A stretch of 64,000 nucleotides of DNA, from assembly GCF_000145035.1 (NCBI RefSeq), contig NC_014389.1:124001-188000 (forward strand). The letters run 5' to 3'. Below the pieces are notes generated by a model. It saw only the letters and a program-made list of their open reading frames with translations, was not told the origin of the DNA and did not search any database. The position numbers and the translations under genes were made by a program. This document shows, in pieces, positions 1 through 8,879 of the stretch. The DNA is from Butyrivibrio proteoclasticus B316. Its GTDB lineage: Bacteria > Bacillota > Clostridia > Lachnospirales > Lachnospiraceae. Every line of letters starts with the position of its first letter. Within the stretch, counting starts at the first letter, position 1.

Positions 1-3000
1 AGGCGGGCACTGCTACGATCCTTAGGATATAGCTGAAGAAGACTTGCTGCCAAAATAATAAAGTATGGGGTCTGTTTCTCCCCATTACTTGCAGAGCCTT
101 GTTTTTTCGACAAATAAGATTTAACTTCTTCATCTCCCTTCTTACTCTTAATTTCCATATTGTAAGTAAGATATTTTCGATAATCGGTATATTCTGTTTC
201 ATCTTCTTCATTAAGTACTATATCAATAAATTCCTTAATATCGTTCTCACTGCTCTCATCGTCCTTGATGGAATTCAAATAATATTCTGAATTATTGATA
301 TAATCTTGCATCTGCTTGCATATCTTAAAAAACAGAGCCTTCCCTTCTGAATCAAGCCTATCATCTACTTCAAACTTATATACATCATTTCCAAAAGGTC
401 GTTTTTTTAATTCGTCATTTATTCTGTTAATTTCCTCTTTTGCGTTATTTATTGCTTCATTTATTTCTGCTACAAAATCTCCTACAAAAGCGCTCTGGAG
501 TCTCTTTCCTTGTTTCTCCAGTTTTTGTTTTGCTTCCTCAATCTGAACATTCGCAAGACTACGATACTGCTCTCTATAATAGCCAATAAATGACACTCCT
601 CGCATCTGAATATCCGTGTCATTTATTTTGCAATACTGTAAATGAGCATTCTCCAGGTCTTTAATGGCATTATTCAGCTCAATTTCTTTATTACGCACAG
701 TTTTTTCGGTGATTGCAGTTTCCTTTTTATGAATCTGTTGTTCATACATATCGATAGCCGGCTGCTTGAGCCCTGGCATTTTCTTGCACTCATCTTCAAA
801 TTCTTTTTTAACCAAATCCTGCAACTGTTCTTTTGATGATATTTCCCGCTGAATTCTCTCAATTTCCTTTTCGACACCACCTATGTTCCTGTATAGAGCG
901 CCTTTTTCTTCTTCTAAGCGGTTAAACTCTTTTTTAGCTTTGCTAAGCGCTTCTAACATTGCGGTCAGGCTTGGGTCTTTCTCATAATTCTCTTTATCTC
1001 TCATTACTGCTCTTAAACTTTCCTTTACAGTAGCAAGTTCATTAACAGCTTCGAAATCATAATCATCCTGATTTAATGAATATTTTTGCAGACTATCCAC
1101 CTCTGCATTTAGCGATTCATTGAACGAAGTAAGGCTTTCAACATTTTCTTCAAGCATACAGATCTCTTTTGTCAGATCTTCTATTTGAAGCTTAATAGCA
1201 TCCTGACCAATAAACAATTTTGTACTATTGATCTGCATCTTTCCAACTGCATAACCCTTTGCGAGCATTCCATTTGACATAATAGCTCCTTTGGGATAAT
1301 CATGGAGTTCTTCTACTGTTTCGCATAAATGGATCCCATTAAGCAAATAATTAGCATACATACGTGCAGTGGGGTTGATGATCTCCAGCTGTTCAGCCGC
1401 AGAACCGATTACTATCTCTGTAGGTTCAAGCCTGTCTGCGATAATAACTTTTCCTTTAGTTGCGGGGTTGTCGTTTATAATCCTTAATGCCTGTTCTGTA
1501 TACTTTGGCTCGACTATTATATTAAAACGCTTTCCGCCAAGGAATGTTTCGATAGCACGTCTCCATTTTTTATCTTTGACATTTGTAATAAGCTCAACAA
1601 AAAACTTCACATCAGTATCAATATTCTGTTTTTTAAGCTCATCCGAGATAAGTTTTCTAGCTTTCTCATATCCAGGATCAAAAACAAGTTTATTTCCCTC
1701 CAGCTGTTTTTTCTCATTGTGTTTCTGAGCAAGTGCTTCATTATCTTTTTCAATTTGAACTTTATTCTTAAGCTGGGCTAGTTTTTTATTTTCGCAGATA
1801 TGGCTAATTTCGCTAGATAACGTATAAAAAGCAGCAATTTTCTTTGTAGCATCACCTTTTGACGAAATACTTGTAAGCTCGTCTTTCACTTCAAGATCTA
1901 GCTTTAATTCTTCAGAATATTCCTGCATCAGCTCATCAACCCATCTTTGAAGAGCCTCGACTTTTTTAACCGAGTTAGAGTGAATGTCTTGTTCTTTTGT
2001 AAGCGTTTCGATCTGGCTTTCAAACCTTTTAAGAGTAGTATTGATATCTTGATAATCTCTGCTATTGCTTAATCCCTCAAGTTTTTGCCTGGCCGCATCT
2101 AGTTCCTTATCTTTTTTGTCTTTCCTTTCCATCAAAAAGGCAAGCTCTGCTTCCTCTTGGCCTTTTGTATTTTTTAATTTTTCTATTGCTTGTACTGCAC
2201 CTTTCCATTTTTGGTATCCTAATACCAGTCGGCGCTTATTATAATCCAAATATTTCTGTTCATATTCCCTTGTACGTTCTTCAATGTGCTCCAAGGTCTT
2301 TTTGCTTTCAAGCATATCCTCATATGTCTGTCGAATTTCTTCGTAATTAGCTCTTTGCTCTTTGAGTTCATCCAAAGAAGACACTTTTCCCTCTTCAAGA
2401 ACGCATTCCTGGATAAATTTATCCACATTCTTCTCGGGATCAAATGACATCATCTTAACTAATTTAGATCTGTATTTCGAGACATCGCATCTAAGTCCCA
2501 TGGCTTGAAGAACCTGTCTAGTTCCCTTCTCTTTCCCCATGAATTCTTTACTGCTGATATGCTTTCCTTTTATAGTAATTTGGTTTTTAGGATAGACTAA
2601 TAGTTTGCCGCCCTTTTCTTCAGCAAATACAATGTCTGAAAGAGTCGTGTCTTTTGCGACATACCAGTAAGAATTCGTTTTCGACTCATCCTTCTTAAGC
2701 TCGATAGATACAAATGCAACCATGTTCGAATTATCCATTGGAGAATCAAATTCCATAGCTATATAACTCACTACATCCATATCGCCGCGCAAATATCTGT
2801 CGGCGCCTTCGCTACGGGTATCACCGCGCACATATCCTACAACGCTTCTGTCTTTGTCTTTAGCCGCTATATTAAACTGCGTATTTCCTGTTAATAGGTA
2901 GGTTATCGCATCAAGGGTAGTTGATTTTCCAGTTCCATTTCGCCCGGTAATTAGTGCAGAACCCTCTATTTTCATTGTCCCAGGATTAAAAAACTGTGCC

Positions 3001-3047
3001 CAGTTAATAAGTTTTATTCCTTTGGCGCTTTTGCGATTACTCGTCAT
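1..3047 (-). CDS. jetC: JetC-like SMC/MukB-type ATPase of a Wadjet system (3' end outside window)
   Basis: This large SMC-like ATPase would be the motor of a Wadjet complex, which in characterised systems extrudes loops of small circular DNA so that a partner nuclease can cut it. The frame starts at the ATG at 3047 (MTSNRKSAKG...) and stays open to base 1, giving about 1015 residues without a stop. A Walker A motif (GRNGTGKST, residues 35-43) follows a short N-terminal strand. The long middle is rich in Lys/Glu and consistent with a coiled coil. At the left edge the frame reads NGEKQTPYFI (about residue 988), typical of the ABC-signature region of this family, so only the last C-terminal part is missing. 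The start overlaps jetB by 11 bp, suggesting translational coupling. A jetD nuclease would be expected further left. The family call rests on motifs and the gene trio. Confidence 0.85.
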   Translation of the reverse strand, partial: MTSNRKSAKGIKLINWAQFFNPGTMKIEGSALITGRNGTGKSTTLDAITYLLTGNTQFNIAAKDKDRSVVGYVRGDTRSEGADRYLRGDMDVVSYIAMEFDSPMDNSNMVAFVSIELKKDESKTNSYWYVAKDTTLSDIVFAEEKGGKLLVYPKNQITIKGKHISSKEFMGKEKGTRQVLQAMGLRCDVSKYRSKLVKMMSFDPEKNVDKFIQECVLEEGKVSSLDELKEQRANYEEIRQTYEDMLESKKTLEHIEERTREYEQKYLDYNKRRLVLGYQKWKGAVQAIEKLKNTKGQEEAELAFLMERKDKKDKELDAARQKLEGLSNSRDYQDINTTLKRFESQIETLTKEQDIHSNSVKKVEALQRWVDELMQEYSEELKLDLEVKDELTSISSKGDATKKIAAFYTLSSEISHICENKKLAQLKNKVQIEKDNEALAQKHNEKKQLEGNKLVFDPGYEKARKLISDELKKQNIDTDVKFFVELITNVKDKKWRRAIETFLGGKRFNIIVEPKYTEQALRIINDNPATKGKVIIADRLEPTEIVIGSAAEQLEIINPTARMYANYLLNGIHLCETVEELHDYPKGAIMSNGMLAKGYAVGKMQINSTKLFIGQDAIKLQIEDLTKEICMLEENVESLTSFNESLNAEVDSLQKYSLNQDDYDFEAVNELATVKESLRAVMRDKENYEKDPSLTAMLEALSKAKKEFNRLEEEKGALYRNIGGVEKEIERIQREISSKEQLQDLVKKEFEDECKKMPGLKQPAIDMYEQQIHKKETAITEKTVRNKEIELNNAIKDLENAHLQYCKINDTDIQMRGVSFIGYYREQYRSLANVQIEEAKQKLEKQGKRLQSAFVGDFVAEINEAINNAKEEINRINDELKKRPFGNDVYKFEVDDRLDSEGKALFFKICKQMQDYINNSEYYLNSIKDDESSENDIKEFIDIVLNEEDETEYTDYRKYLTYNMEIKSKKGDEEVKSYLSKKQGSASNGEKQTPYFIILAASLLQLYPKDRSSAR

Positions 3048-3711
3048 ATTCTGACTCCCCCATTGTTTCATCTTCCTCATCTTCTTCATTTGCAGCAAGT
3101 TTTATAGACTTTATCCTCCTGTCATTTTCCTCGACCAAATTCTGAAACTCTACGCTATCGAGTGCAAACTGTATAGATGGATAAATCTTTATATTACAAT
3201 CAGGATCTCCGAGTTTTCCTGATACATCGATTAAATTATATGCTTTAAAAAGATCTAGGATCTTTGCCATCAGTGTTTTCCCATCAAAATCATCCCTAAA
3301 TCCATACTTTTCTAATTCCTGCTTTAGGTCTATGACTGAAACTACAATTCCTTTAGAAAGATTACCCCTGCGTATACGGTCAAGGTATACTGTCCAAAGA
3401 CAACATAAAACCACTGTATCTGCTTTACGAAGTTTTAATCTGTTGGCTTGTATTTTGCTCGAATCATCTGAGTTCCCAAGGTTAACTACCATGGCAACGC
3501 CATTGTCCCTATCTACTTTTATATCAAAGCCCATATATCCTAGATATAAACTTAAGAATTCTTCATTTTTGACAGCAAAAGCATATAGCTTTTTGTTTTC
3601 ATCATCTTTTTCTTTAACTATAAAAGTGCTCTTTAACAGTTTTCGGCACACACGCTTAAAAATTTCCTTTTCGTTTGATGTGTAAATATCCCATTCCGTT
3701 TCAAACCCCAT
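3037..3711 (-). CDS. jetB: JetB-like (DUF4194/MukE-type) Wadjet subunit
   Basis: A 224-residue protein between jetA and jetC, in the size and position of the MukE-like kite subunit (DUF4194) that bridges the kleisin-like JetA to the JetC ATPase. It has the mixed helix/strand winged-helix-like content expected (for example IVVSVIDLKQELEKYGF and the aliphatic run ADTVVLCCLW) and ends in a very acidic tail (NEEDEEDETMGESEYDE). It overlaps jetA by 11 bp and jetC by 11 bp, so the three are almost certainly one translationally coupled operon. The assignment is mainly contextual; sequence motifs in this family are weak. Confidence 0.78.
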   Translation of the reverse strand: MGFETEWDIYTSNEKEIFKRVCRKLLKSTFIVKEKDDENKKLYAFAVKNEEFLSLYLGYMGFDIKVDRDNGVAMVVNLGNSDDSSKIQANRLKLRKADTVVLCCLWTVYLDRIRRGNLSKGIVVSVIDLKQELEKYGFRDDFDGKTLMAKILDLFKAYNLIDVSGKLGDPDCNIKIYPSIQFALDSVEFQNLVEENDRRIKSIKLAANEEDEEDETMGESEYDE

Positions 3712-5107
3712 CTTTTTTTCTCCTTATTTTGAATCGGTGTAAAACCATGCCATTTGCTTCTGTATATCCATCTTCTACGGTTATTTCGTATCCATTTTCC
3801 TCGCAATAGGTTACTGCAGCAATATTGGCAAGAAGTTCTTTTTTGCAGGAAAGCGGAAGCTGCGAACTATCAAGCTCGCTTTTCCCTTTCATTTGTTCAT
3901 CCAGATATAGCTTCATGCGTCTCTTGGAAAACTGGTTATAAGCTTGTTTTTTGAGTTCAGAAATTGCTTCTTCCTTATCCTGTTCAGTAAGCACCTCTAT
4001 ATCTGTAGTAATAGGCTTTTTAATAGCTCTGCTCTTTCGGAAGGGATATAGTGACGCTGTATCTATATACTCATTCTTATCAAACCTGTACAGATTTATC
4101 ATCTCATCTGGAAGAACATCAAGAAGGTCTCCCTCGTCAATACTTACCCTGAGCATTTTTAGCACCTGTTCAACATTCCCTTGAGCATCTTTACCGCTAT
4201 TGCATATGAAACGGATTCTTCCAATTGCAATATGAATATGTGTATTGATCTTGTGCTTGATATCGCGCATAATGCGATCATAATCTTCATTAAGAAATTT
4301 CTTAGTGTTATCTACCATATCAATAATCATTGTTTCAGCTTCATCTTCAGTTATGTTTTCCTCGATAGCACAGCCATAGATTAAAAGTTCATGTATTTCA
4401 GGATCATTTATCATTTCATTTAATTTTGCGCGTATATAGCTGCGGTACATATGGATATTCTGTTGTTTGGTAAGACGAGCGTATTCTCTAATAAATTCAC
4501 CGTCGCAGTATTCAAGAAGGTGGTTTGTTAGCGTTTCAAGCGATGCCTCCCGTGTCAGTTCTTCTATCTTTTTACGGATAAATGTAGATAGTCTTTTTAA
4601 TGATTTAGATAATGCTTTGGAATTGTTATAAACGGATTTTATAGCATTTACATATGGGTCAGCTCTCCACTGTTCAGGATTCATCAATGTGTTATAAATA
4701 TTGTAAATGTAAGAAGAGTACTCAACTTTTTCAGGCTGTTCCAGAGTAATTAAAAATTCAGCGAGCGCAATCCCTGCTTCTGTCATCACAATATATTTTT
4801 CATATGTACTATCATCAGTTTCTTCTATTAGCCACCCGCAGTCCTCATCAGTAAATTTTCGAATTATGCTGTTTGCAACATCGGTGATTTTCTCATCAGA
4901 GTTTTCTTCCGAAAAGCTCAGATTATTTTCAAAAATATAACTTGACAAAGCATCTCGAAGCTGCTTACGGCTAATTCGGTAAGAAACCTCCATGTCGTAT
5001 TGCGAATATATCTCGAGAAGACAACTGGCATTATTCTTATAATCGCTACCACTCGATAACAGATTAAAAAATCCTGGCGGTATTCGGTTAAATACATTCG
5101 GCGCCAT
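3701..5107 (-). CDS. jetA: JetA-like (MukF/kleisin-type) Wadjet subunit
   Basis: A 468-residue, helix-rich protein, first gene of the jetABC operon. Its opening (MAPNVFNRIPPGFFNLLSSG, residues 1-20) resembles the JetA variants of Clostridia that carry DUF5716, in which an N-terminal winged helix is followed by long helices (residues 150-330) and a C-terminal region that docks on the ATPase. A Shine-Dalgarno AAAGGGG precedes the ATG at 5107. In Wadjet systems JetA acts as kleisin and recruits JetB and JetC. Which Wadjet type this belongs to cannot be settled without a profile search. Confidence 0.75.
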   Translation of the reverse strand: MAPNVFNRIPPGFFNLLSSGSDYKNNASCLLEIYSQYDMEVSYRISRKQLRDALSSYIFENNLSFSEENSDEKITDVANSIIRKFTDEDCGWLIEETDDSTYEKYIVMTEAGIALAEFLITLEQPEKVEYSSYIYNIYNTLMNPEQWRADPYVNAIKSVYNNSKALSKSLKRLSTFIRKKIEELTREASLETLTNHLLEYCDGEFIREYARLTKQQNIHMYRSYIRAKLNEMINDPEIHELLIYGCAIEENITEDEAETMIIDMVDNTKKFLNEDYDRIMRDIKHKINTHIHIAIGRIRFICNSGKDAQGNVEQVLKMLRVSIDEGDLLDVLPDEMINLYRFDKNEYIDTASLYPFRKSRAIKKPITTDIEVLTEQDKEEAISELKKQAYNQFSKRRMKLYLDEQMKGKSELDSSQLPLSCKKELLANIAAVTYCEENGYEITVEDGYTEANGMVLHRFKIRRKKDGV

Positions 5108-5195
5108 AATTTTTACCCCTTTCCACGTTTTCTTACATTATGCCGATAGATATGCCCAATAGCAAGTATGCTCATGTAGGAAATTATTTTAATTT

Positions 5196-5315
5196 TTAAC
5201 CCATGTCTCCATCTCTCTTACAAACTTCATAGAACTCACAAGTTCCGCAAAAATGCTTACAGTATTTATTGTTTCCATATATACATTTTTTGATCCAAAA
5301 TATCAGTTTTTCCAT
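5196..5315 (-). CDS. 39-residue Cys-rich small protein
   Basis: A short gene upstream of jetA. The ATG at 5315 is preceded by AAGGAG at good spacing, and the frame closes with TAA at 5196-5198. The product starts MEKLIFWIKK and then carries Cys11, Cys19, His21, Cys23, Cys26 and Cys32 in a compact CKHFCGTCEFYEVC block, which looks like a metal-binding knuckle. It points towards jetA (start 89 bp further on) and could be co-transcribed with the Wadjet genes. I do not recognise the family. The good ribosome site and the dense cysteines support it as a real gene. Confidence 0.55.
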   Translation of the reverse strand: MEKLIFWIKKCIYGNNKYCKHFCGTCEFYEVCKRDGDMG

Positions 5316-5415
5316 CCTCGATAATCTCCTTAAAAACCAATGCAAATACAGCTTATATCACCTAATTTTCACCTAATTTCTATTATAGGGATAATACTGT
5401 CCGTTAATCTGGACA

Positions 5416-5446
5416 CAAAAATAGACGCCCCAAAAGGGACGTCTAT
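5416..5446 (-). terminator. Rho-independent terminator after the PAPS-reductase-like gene
   Basis: Minus-strand hairpin AGACGTCCC-TTTT-GGGGCGTCT followed by ATTTTTGT, starting a few bases after the stop at 5453. Confidence 0.85.
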
Positions 5447-5452
5447 ACTAGA

Positions 5453-6568
5453 TTATGATTTACTACTTAAAGCAATGTTTTCTGAGCCGAAAGTTCCTGC
5501 AAGTTTATCTGCCAGGGAGGCTATGTAGTAAGGATCAATATTGATTGGCTTATATACATGCTCCTTTTCAAGATAGATATAGCAGTTGGACTCGCCTTGA
5601 GGTATCATGGAAGTAATCTGTTCAAAGATTTTCTTAAAGCTGTTATAAGCAGCTATATCATCAAATCTTATCCAGACATTAGTCTTCTGTTCATCCTTAA
5701 GTCGATAGCCGAGTCGTCTATATTCGTCATAGACCTTACCCCAAATGATCTCTGCCTGCTTTCTTTCCGCAGGGAAGAATTTTTCAAGCATCTGAAGCTC
5801 TCCTGTTCCTTCAGCATTTTCAAGGTCAAGAGAGAACGGACAGCCGACACATCCAGTTCTGGTGCGGTTATACGGGGGTAGATAGATTGGACATATCTCA
5901 ATCTTGTACTCTTTGATAAACCATTCTTCCCATTCCTTAGTGATAACACTAAGAGGTTGGAATCTTTTAAGTTTACCTCCTTCAAAGGCAAGGCACGTTG
6001 CACGTTCCCTGCGTCCGCCTTCATCTCGCATGACTCCAACCATTGAAATAGGGCGGTTATGTTCTATTCCCCATTTGATAAGTGGCTTTTCTTTCATGTT
6101 GAGACAACAAGCATCTGAAAGCTTAAGTCTATCCTTAAATTCAGGTGTAAACTGGTATTTAAGAGACTTAGGGCAACAATACTTTGGTCCCCACTTTCCT
6201 TCTCCAAGATATGACTTTATTGAATCGCACATGCCGAGACGATTATATCTATCAACGTAATGCGCATGAGCTTTTGACTTAAAAGGGTATCCTTCTTTTT
6301 CAAGCATAGGTTTAATGGGAACCTGAGGCTTGATGATCTCAACTCTTTTATCGTGTTTTGCCATATCAAAGACGAAATCGCGGACCATGTGGAGTTCTAT
6401 GCCGGTATTTACATAGACTCTAGGTATTAAATTCTGAGGTCCTAAAGCCAGATCCACCAGGGCTGAGAGCACGGTCGAGTCCTTCCCGCCACTGAAACTG
6501 ATGGCGAATTTATCCTCGCCATACTGATTTATGACAGATTCAATTTTCTGAAGTCTATCAAGTAACAT
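5453..6568 (-). CDS. PAPS reductase-family (ATP-pyrophosphatase fold) enzyme
   Basis: A 371-residue protein of the phosphoadenosine-phosphosulfate reductase superfamily. It has the PP-loop SFSGGKDST at about residues 24-32, a downstream VNTGIE motif, and a Cys cluster (CCPKSLK, ACCLN, GCVGCPF) that could bind iron-sulfur or zinc. The frame is open from 6682, but the ATG at 6568 is chosen because AGAGGAG lies just upstream and the N-terminus then begins right before the fold. Free-standing members on phages and plasmids are generally of unknown substrate; some relatives (DndC) act in DNA phosphorothioation, but no dnd partners are present here. It stands alone between a terminator and a gene-free region. 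Confidence 0.8.
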   Translation of the reverse strand: MLLDRLQKIESVINQYGEDKFAISFSGGKDSTVLSALVDLALGPQNLIPRVYVNTGIELHMVRDFVFDMAKHDKRVEIIKPQVPIKPMLEKEGYPFKSKAHAHYVDRYNRLGMCDSIKSYLGEGKWGPKYCCPKSLKYQFTPEFKDRLKLSDACCLNMKEKPLIKWGIEHNRPISMVGVMRDEGGRRERATCLAFEGGKLKRFQPLSVITKEWEEWFIKEYKIEICPIYLPPYNRTRTGCVGCPFSLDLENAEGTGELQMLEKFFPAERKQAEIIWGKVYDEYRRLGYRLKDEQKTNVWIRFDDIAAYNSFKKIFEQITSMIPQGESNCYIYLEKEHVYKPINIDPYYIASLADKLAGTFGSENIALSSKS

Positions 6569-6599
6569 AAACTCCTCTTCTGAGGGACTTTTAAGCTGC

Positions 6600-7045
6600 T
6601 TTAATTCGTTATAAGTTTTCAACACAACCACACTACACGAGATAACCCTCGTTAACGTGTGGAACAATGACTGCTGATGCACCCTTTTGGAAAGAACAAG
6701 ATTACTTAATATTGATTACCCCTGATCAAAATCGTCGCACGTTCTGCGGGCATGTCAGGCCAGAAAATCATAAAGATAATCTATTTTCTTATCCTGCAAG
6801 ATAAGTAAAACTCTCCTCTGTACGTTACGTTCATTGTAATGTATGTCTGCGATTTCCTAATAAGGATTAAACCACAGATTATACAATAGCTATTAAGCTA
6901 TGGATCAAGATCCTCCCTGTTTTTAACTCCCAGAAACAAGCTGTGCTAATAGGCTTATTTCTGCCATCTGTCCATCTTTATATACTGGTTAGGCATATAA
7001 GATGAATGACGCCCGGAGAGCGCTACAGGCCCCCGTTTACGGGGG
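6600..7045 (-). ncRNA. Gene-free, fold-rich stretch; possible structured RNA
   Basis: No ORF with a ribosome site covers 6569-7052. The stretch is rich in local inverted repeats: CCCCCGTAAACGGGGG near 7030, CTTATC/GATAAG near 6790, CACAC/GTGTG arms around 6628-6662, and others. On the minus strand it could form a multi-stem RNA of about 440 nt between the small gene at 7053 and the PAPS-reductase-like gene, which it could precede as a leader. Strand and limits are guesses; I cannot assign a family. Confidence 0.35.
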
Positions 7046-7052
7046 ATCTGTG

Positions 7053-7289
7053 TTAATCCTTTCTTATTAAATCATTATTAGTTTCATAAATTACATCGTT
7101 TTTAGTAACAACATCGAAGAGCTTATCGAAGCTCTCCTTAGTAAGGTGTAATACACCTGCTTTTTCTCCATGAATCGCACCTACAAAGATTGTATGTGCC
7201 ATCGGATCCATAACAGCTATCTGGTCGATATTGATCAGACACTTTGAATGGGGATAGTCAGATTCTTCTCCCCAGATCCATCTATTCAT
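7053..7289 (-). CDS. Small orphan protein (78 aa)
   Basis: The frame is open from 7310, but the ATG at 7289 (MNRWIWGEESDYPHSK) has AAGGAG directly upstream and is the likely start. The product is a small soluble protein with alternating strands (IDQIAVMDPMAHTIFVGAI). No motif is recognised. It lies 30 bp downstream of the 7320-7562 gene on the same strand and is probably co-transcribed from the unit at 7605-7661. Confidence 0.6.
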   Translation of the reverse strand: MNRWIWGEESDYPHSKCLINIDQIAVMDPMAHTIFVGAIHGEKAGVLHLTKESFDKLFDVVTKNDVIYETNNDLIRKD

Positions 7290-7319
7290 ATTTTTCTCCT
7301 TCTTAAACAAAAGCTGCTA

Positions 7320-7562
7320 TTACAGTACCAGATAGTGACTATCGTCTACTTCCTTTACCATAGATTTGCGGATCATGCCCTCAAGGGCCTGAAGCAAAGT
7401 AAAGTGATCAAAGCCTTCAATATTGAGCTTTTCTGCTTCATATCTAAGACTTCCTGGCTTCCCATCATCGCAGATCCTTTTAGAGATCACTGTTCCGGAA
7501 AGCTTTTCTTTAATGATTGCTCCATACTTATCCGCTTCCTCGCGGCCGAATTCAAACAACAT
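7320..7562 (-). CDS. Small orphan protein (80 aa), possible winged-helix fold
   Basis: ATG at 7562 with AAAGGAG at good spacing. The 80-residue product (MLFEFGREEADKYGAIIKEK...) has a helical half ending in a short strand pair (MVKEVDDSHYLVL), a pattern compatible with a small winged helix, but no family is recognised. It is the first gene after the terminator-promoter unit at 7605-7661. Confidence 0.6.
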   Translation of the reverse strand: MLFEFGREEADKYGAIIKEKLSGTVISKRICDDGKPGSLRYEAEKLNIEGFDHFTLLQALEGMIRKSMVKEVDDSHYLVL

Positions 7563-7604
7563 GTTTTTCTCCTTTCTTTATCTGACATTAAAAGTAACTG
7601 TTTT

Positions 7605-7661
7605 ACTATGGAATGTTTTAAGCAAAATAAAAACACCGGCACATATATAAATGTGCCGGCG
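7605..7661 (-). promoter_or_regulatory. Terminator-promoter unit upstream of 7562
   Basis: Reading the minus strand: hairpin CCGGCACAT/ATGTGCCGG (7636-7660) ending the 8121-7669 gene, then GTTTTTATTTTGC, 10 bp, CCATAGTAAAA (7602-7611). A TGTCAGATA leader motif and AAAGGAG follow. Confidence 0.6.
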
Positions 7662-7668
7662 CTGCAGA

Positions 7669-8121
7669 TTAAATCTCAAATAACTGGTAAGTGATTTCAG
7701 ATACGGTACTATATAGATCATCCTCTTCAATTCTCACTACAATACGTGCTGGATTGGATTCAAAATCTATATTATCGATAAGCTTTTCTATGAGCCATGG
7801 ACGCTTTTTGTCATCGTCATCAGGCAACTTTGACTCAAACCATTCAATAGTTTTCTGCTCATCAAAATGTCCAAACGCTTTTGCATCCCACAAAATATCT
7901 ATCAACTCATCCAACTCATATTCGTGCGAAATATCAAAGCCATTAAGCATCAGCTCATACTTGCTATCATCTAGCAAGAGCTTTTTGAGATCAGCTCTGA
8001 TTCCATTTAGACATTTGTCTCGGGTATCCGATACCATGAAATTATCTTCGATATCAGCCCCATAGTCCTGAAGACATAATCCGGTTTTTGTTGTGACTTT
8101 GATTACCTTAAATTTGCTCAT
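7669..8121 (-). CDS. Orphan acidic protein (150 aa)
   Basis: ATG at 8121, preceded by a GGAGAAT ribosome site that sits inside the end of the upstream gene (stop at 8134), so the two are coupled. The product is acidic with a mixed alpha/beta pattern (MSKFKVIKVTTKTGLCLQDY...; SEITYQLFEI at the end). No family recognised. It is closed by the hairpin at 7636-7660. Confidence 0.6.
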   Translation of the reverse strand: MSKFKVIKVTTKTGLCLQDYGADIEDNFMVSDTRDKCLNGIRADLKKLLLDDSKYELMLNGFDISHEYELDELIDILWDAKAFGHFDEQKTIEWFESKLPDDDDKKRPWLIEKLIDNIDFESNPARIVVRIEEDDLYSTVSEITYQLFEI

Positions 8122-8133
8122 ATTTATTCTCCA

Positions 8134-8703
8134 TTAAGCAGCTCTGTGTCTTTTGTTATATACACTGTAAGTTTCTATAGAATTTACTTCACTGCGCAGA
8201 TTTTTGATAAACTCATTAAGCTCGCCGATAGCATCCTTCTGATCCGCATAACCCATGCACCAGCCAGGATGTACAACAGTAAGACCAATGTTTTTAACAA
8301 GGTTCACAAGAACAGACTTTAAAAGGGTGATATCTTTCTGATATTCCTGCTTCTCTTTACTGTCATCAAAAACCCAAGGGATATCGTTTTCAATATTAAG
8401 ATAAAATCCTTCATAATAACCAGATTCTAAAGAAATACTGTAGTGTTCAGGCATCTTAGCTTTTTCAAGAAATTCCTCTACATTTTCGCGAATATGGTCA
8501 TCCTGCTCTCCATTATAATCTGAGCGATCGCACTCAAATTCTCCATCGTCTTCCTTCTGCAATTCAAGCCACTCAGCAAAACCACTTTCTTCATCACTAT
8601 AATCGCTCGTAGGTTTAAGACCGATAGTAATATCCTGATTCCACAGTCTCTTTCCGTTAGTATCTACAAAGATATAAGATGCTCCATAATTTATTGCTCC
8701 CAT
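8134..8703 (-). CDS. Orphan protein (189 aa)
   Basis: The ATG at 8703 (MGAINYGASYIFVDTNG) is chosen over the one at 8718 because AAAGGAG lies 6 bases before it. The protein has several aromatic/Asp-rich strands (ESGYYEGFYLNIENDIPWVFDD) and a C-terminal helical part. I do not recognise it. First gene of a two-gene unit driven from 8744-8766. Confidence 0.6.
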   Translation of the reverse strand: MGAINYGASYIFVDTNGKRLWNQDITIGLKPTSDYSDEESGFAEWLELQKEDDGEFECDRSDYNGEQDDHIRENVEEFLEKAKMPEHYSISLESGYYEGFYLNIENDIPWVFDDSKEKQEYQKDITLLKSVLVNLVKNIGLTVVHPGWCMGYADQKDAIGELNEFIKNLRSEVNSIETYSVYNKRHRAA

Positions 8704-8743
8704 ATGTTCTCCTTTCATAATCAGACATAAATTAACTGCTATG

Positions 8744-8803
8744 AATATGGTCTGTTTAGAACATAATAAAAACAGCTCTCATAAGTATATGAAAGCTGTT
8801 TAT
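8744..8803 (-). promoter_or_regulatory. Terminator-promoter unit upstream of 8703
   Basis: Minus-strand hairpin AACAGCTTTCATA/TTATGAGAGCTGTT (8770-8803) running into TTTTTATTATGT, 10 bp, CCATATTCATAG. It terminates the recombinase transcript and starts the 8703 gene. TGTCTGATT follows before the ribosome site. Confidence 0.55.
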
Positions 8804-8828
8804 AATATTCATAAATAAAATCCTTTCG

Positions 8829-8870
8829 ATTGTCGTAGGCGGAAACCCACTGCCCTTGGGCGGTGGGTAT
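8829..8870. repeat. Solo end of the GTAGGCGGAAACCCA hairpin element
   Basis: GTAGGCGGAAACCCACTG then a stem CCCAC/GTGGG; the same end occurs at 53867. It abuts the stop codon of the recombinase gene at 8880 and has no matching second end nearby, so it looks like a truncated copy. Confidence 0.45.
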
Positions 8871-8879
8871 TGCGTAACC

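Noticed and set aside
1369..1728. Plus-strand frame opposite jetC
   Set aside because: The minus-strand jetC frame is open throughout with clear family motifs; this is an antisense shadow.
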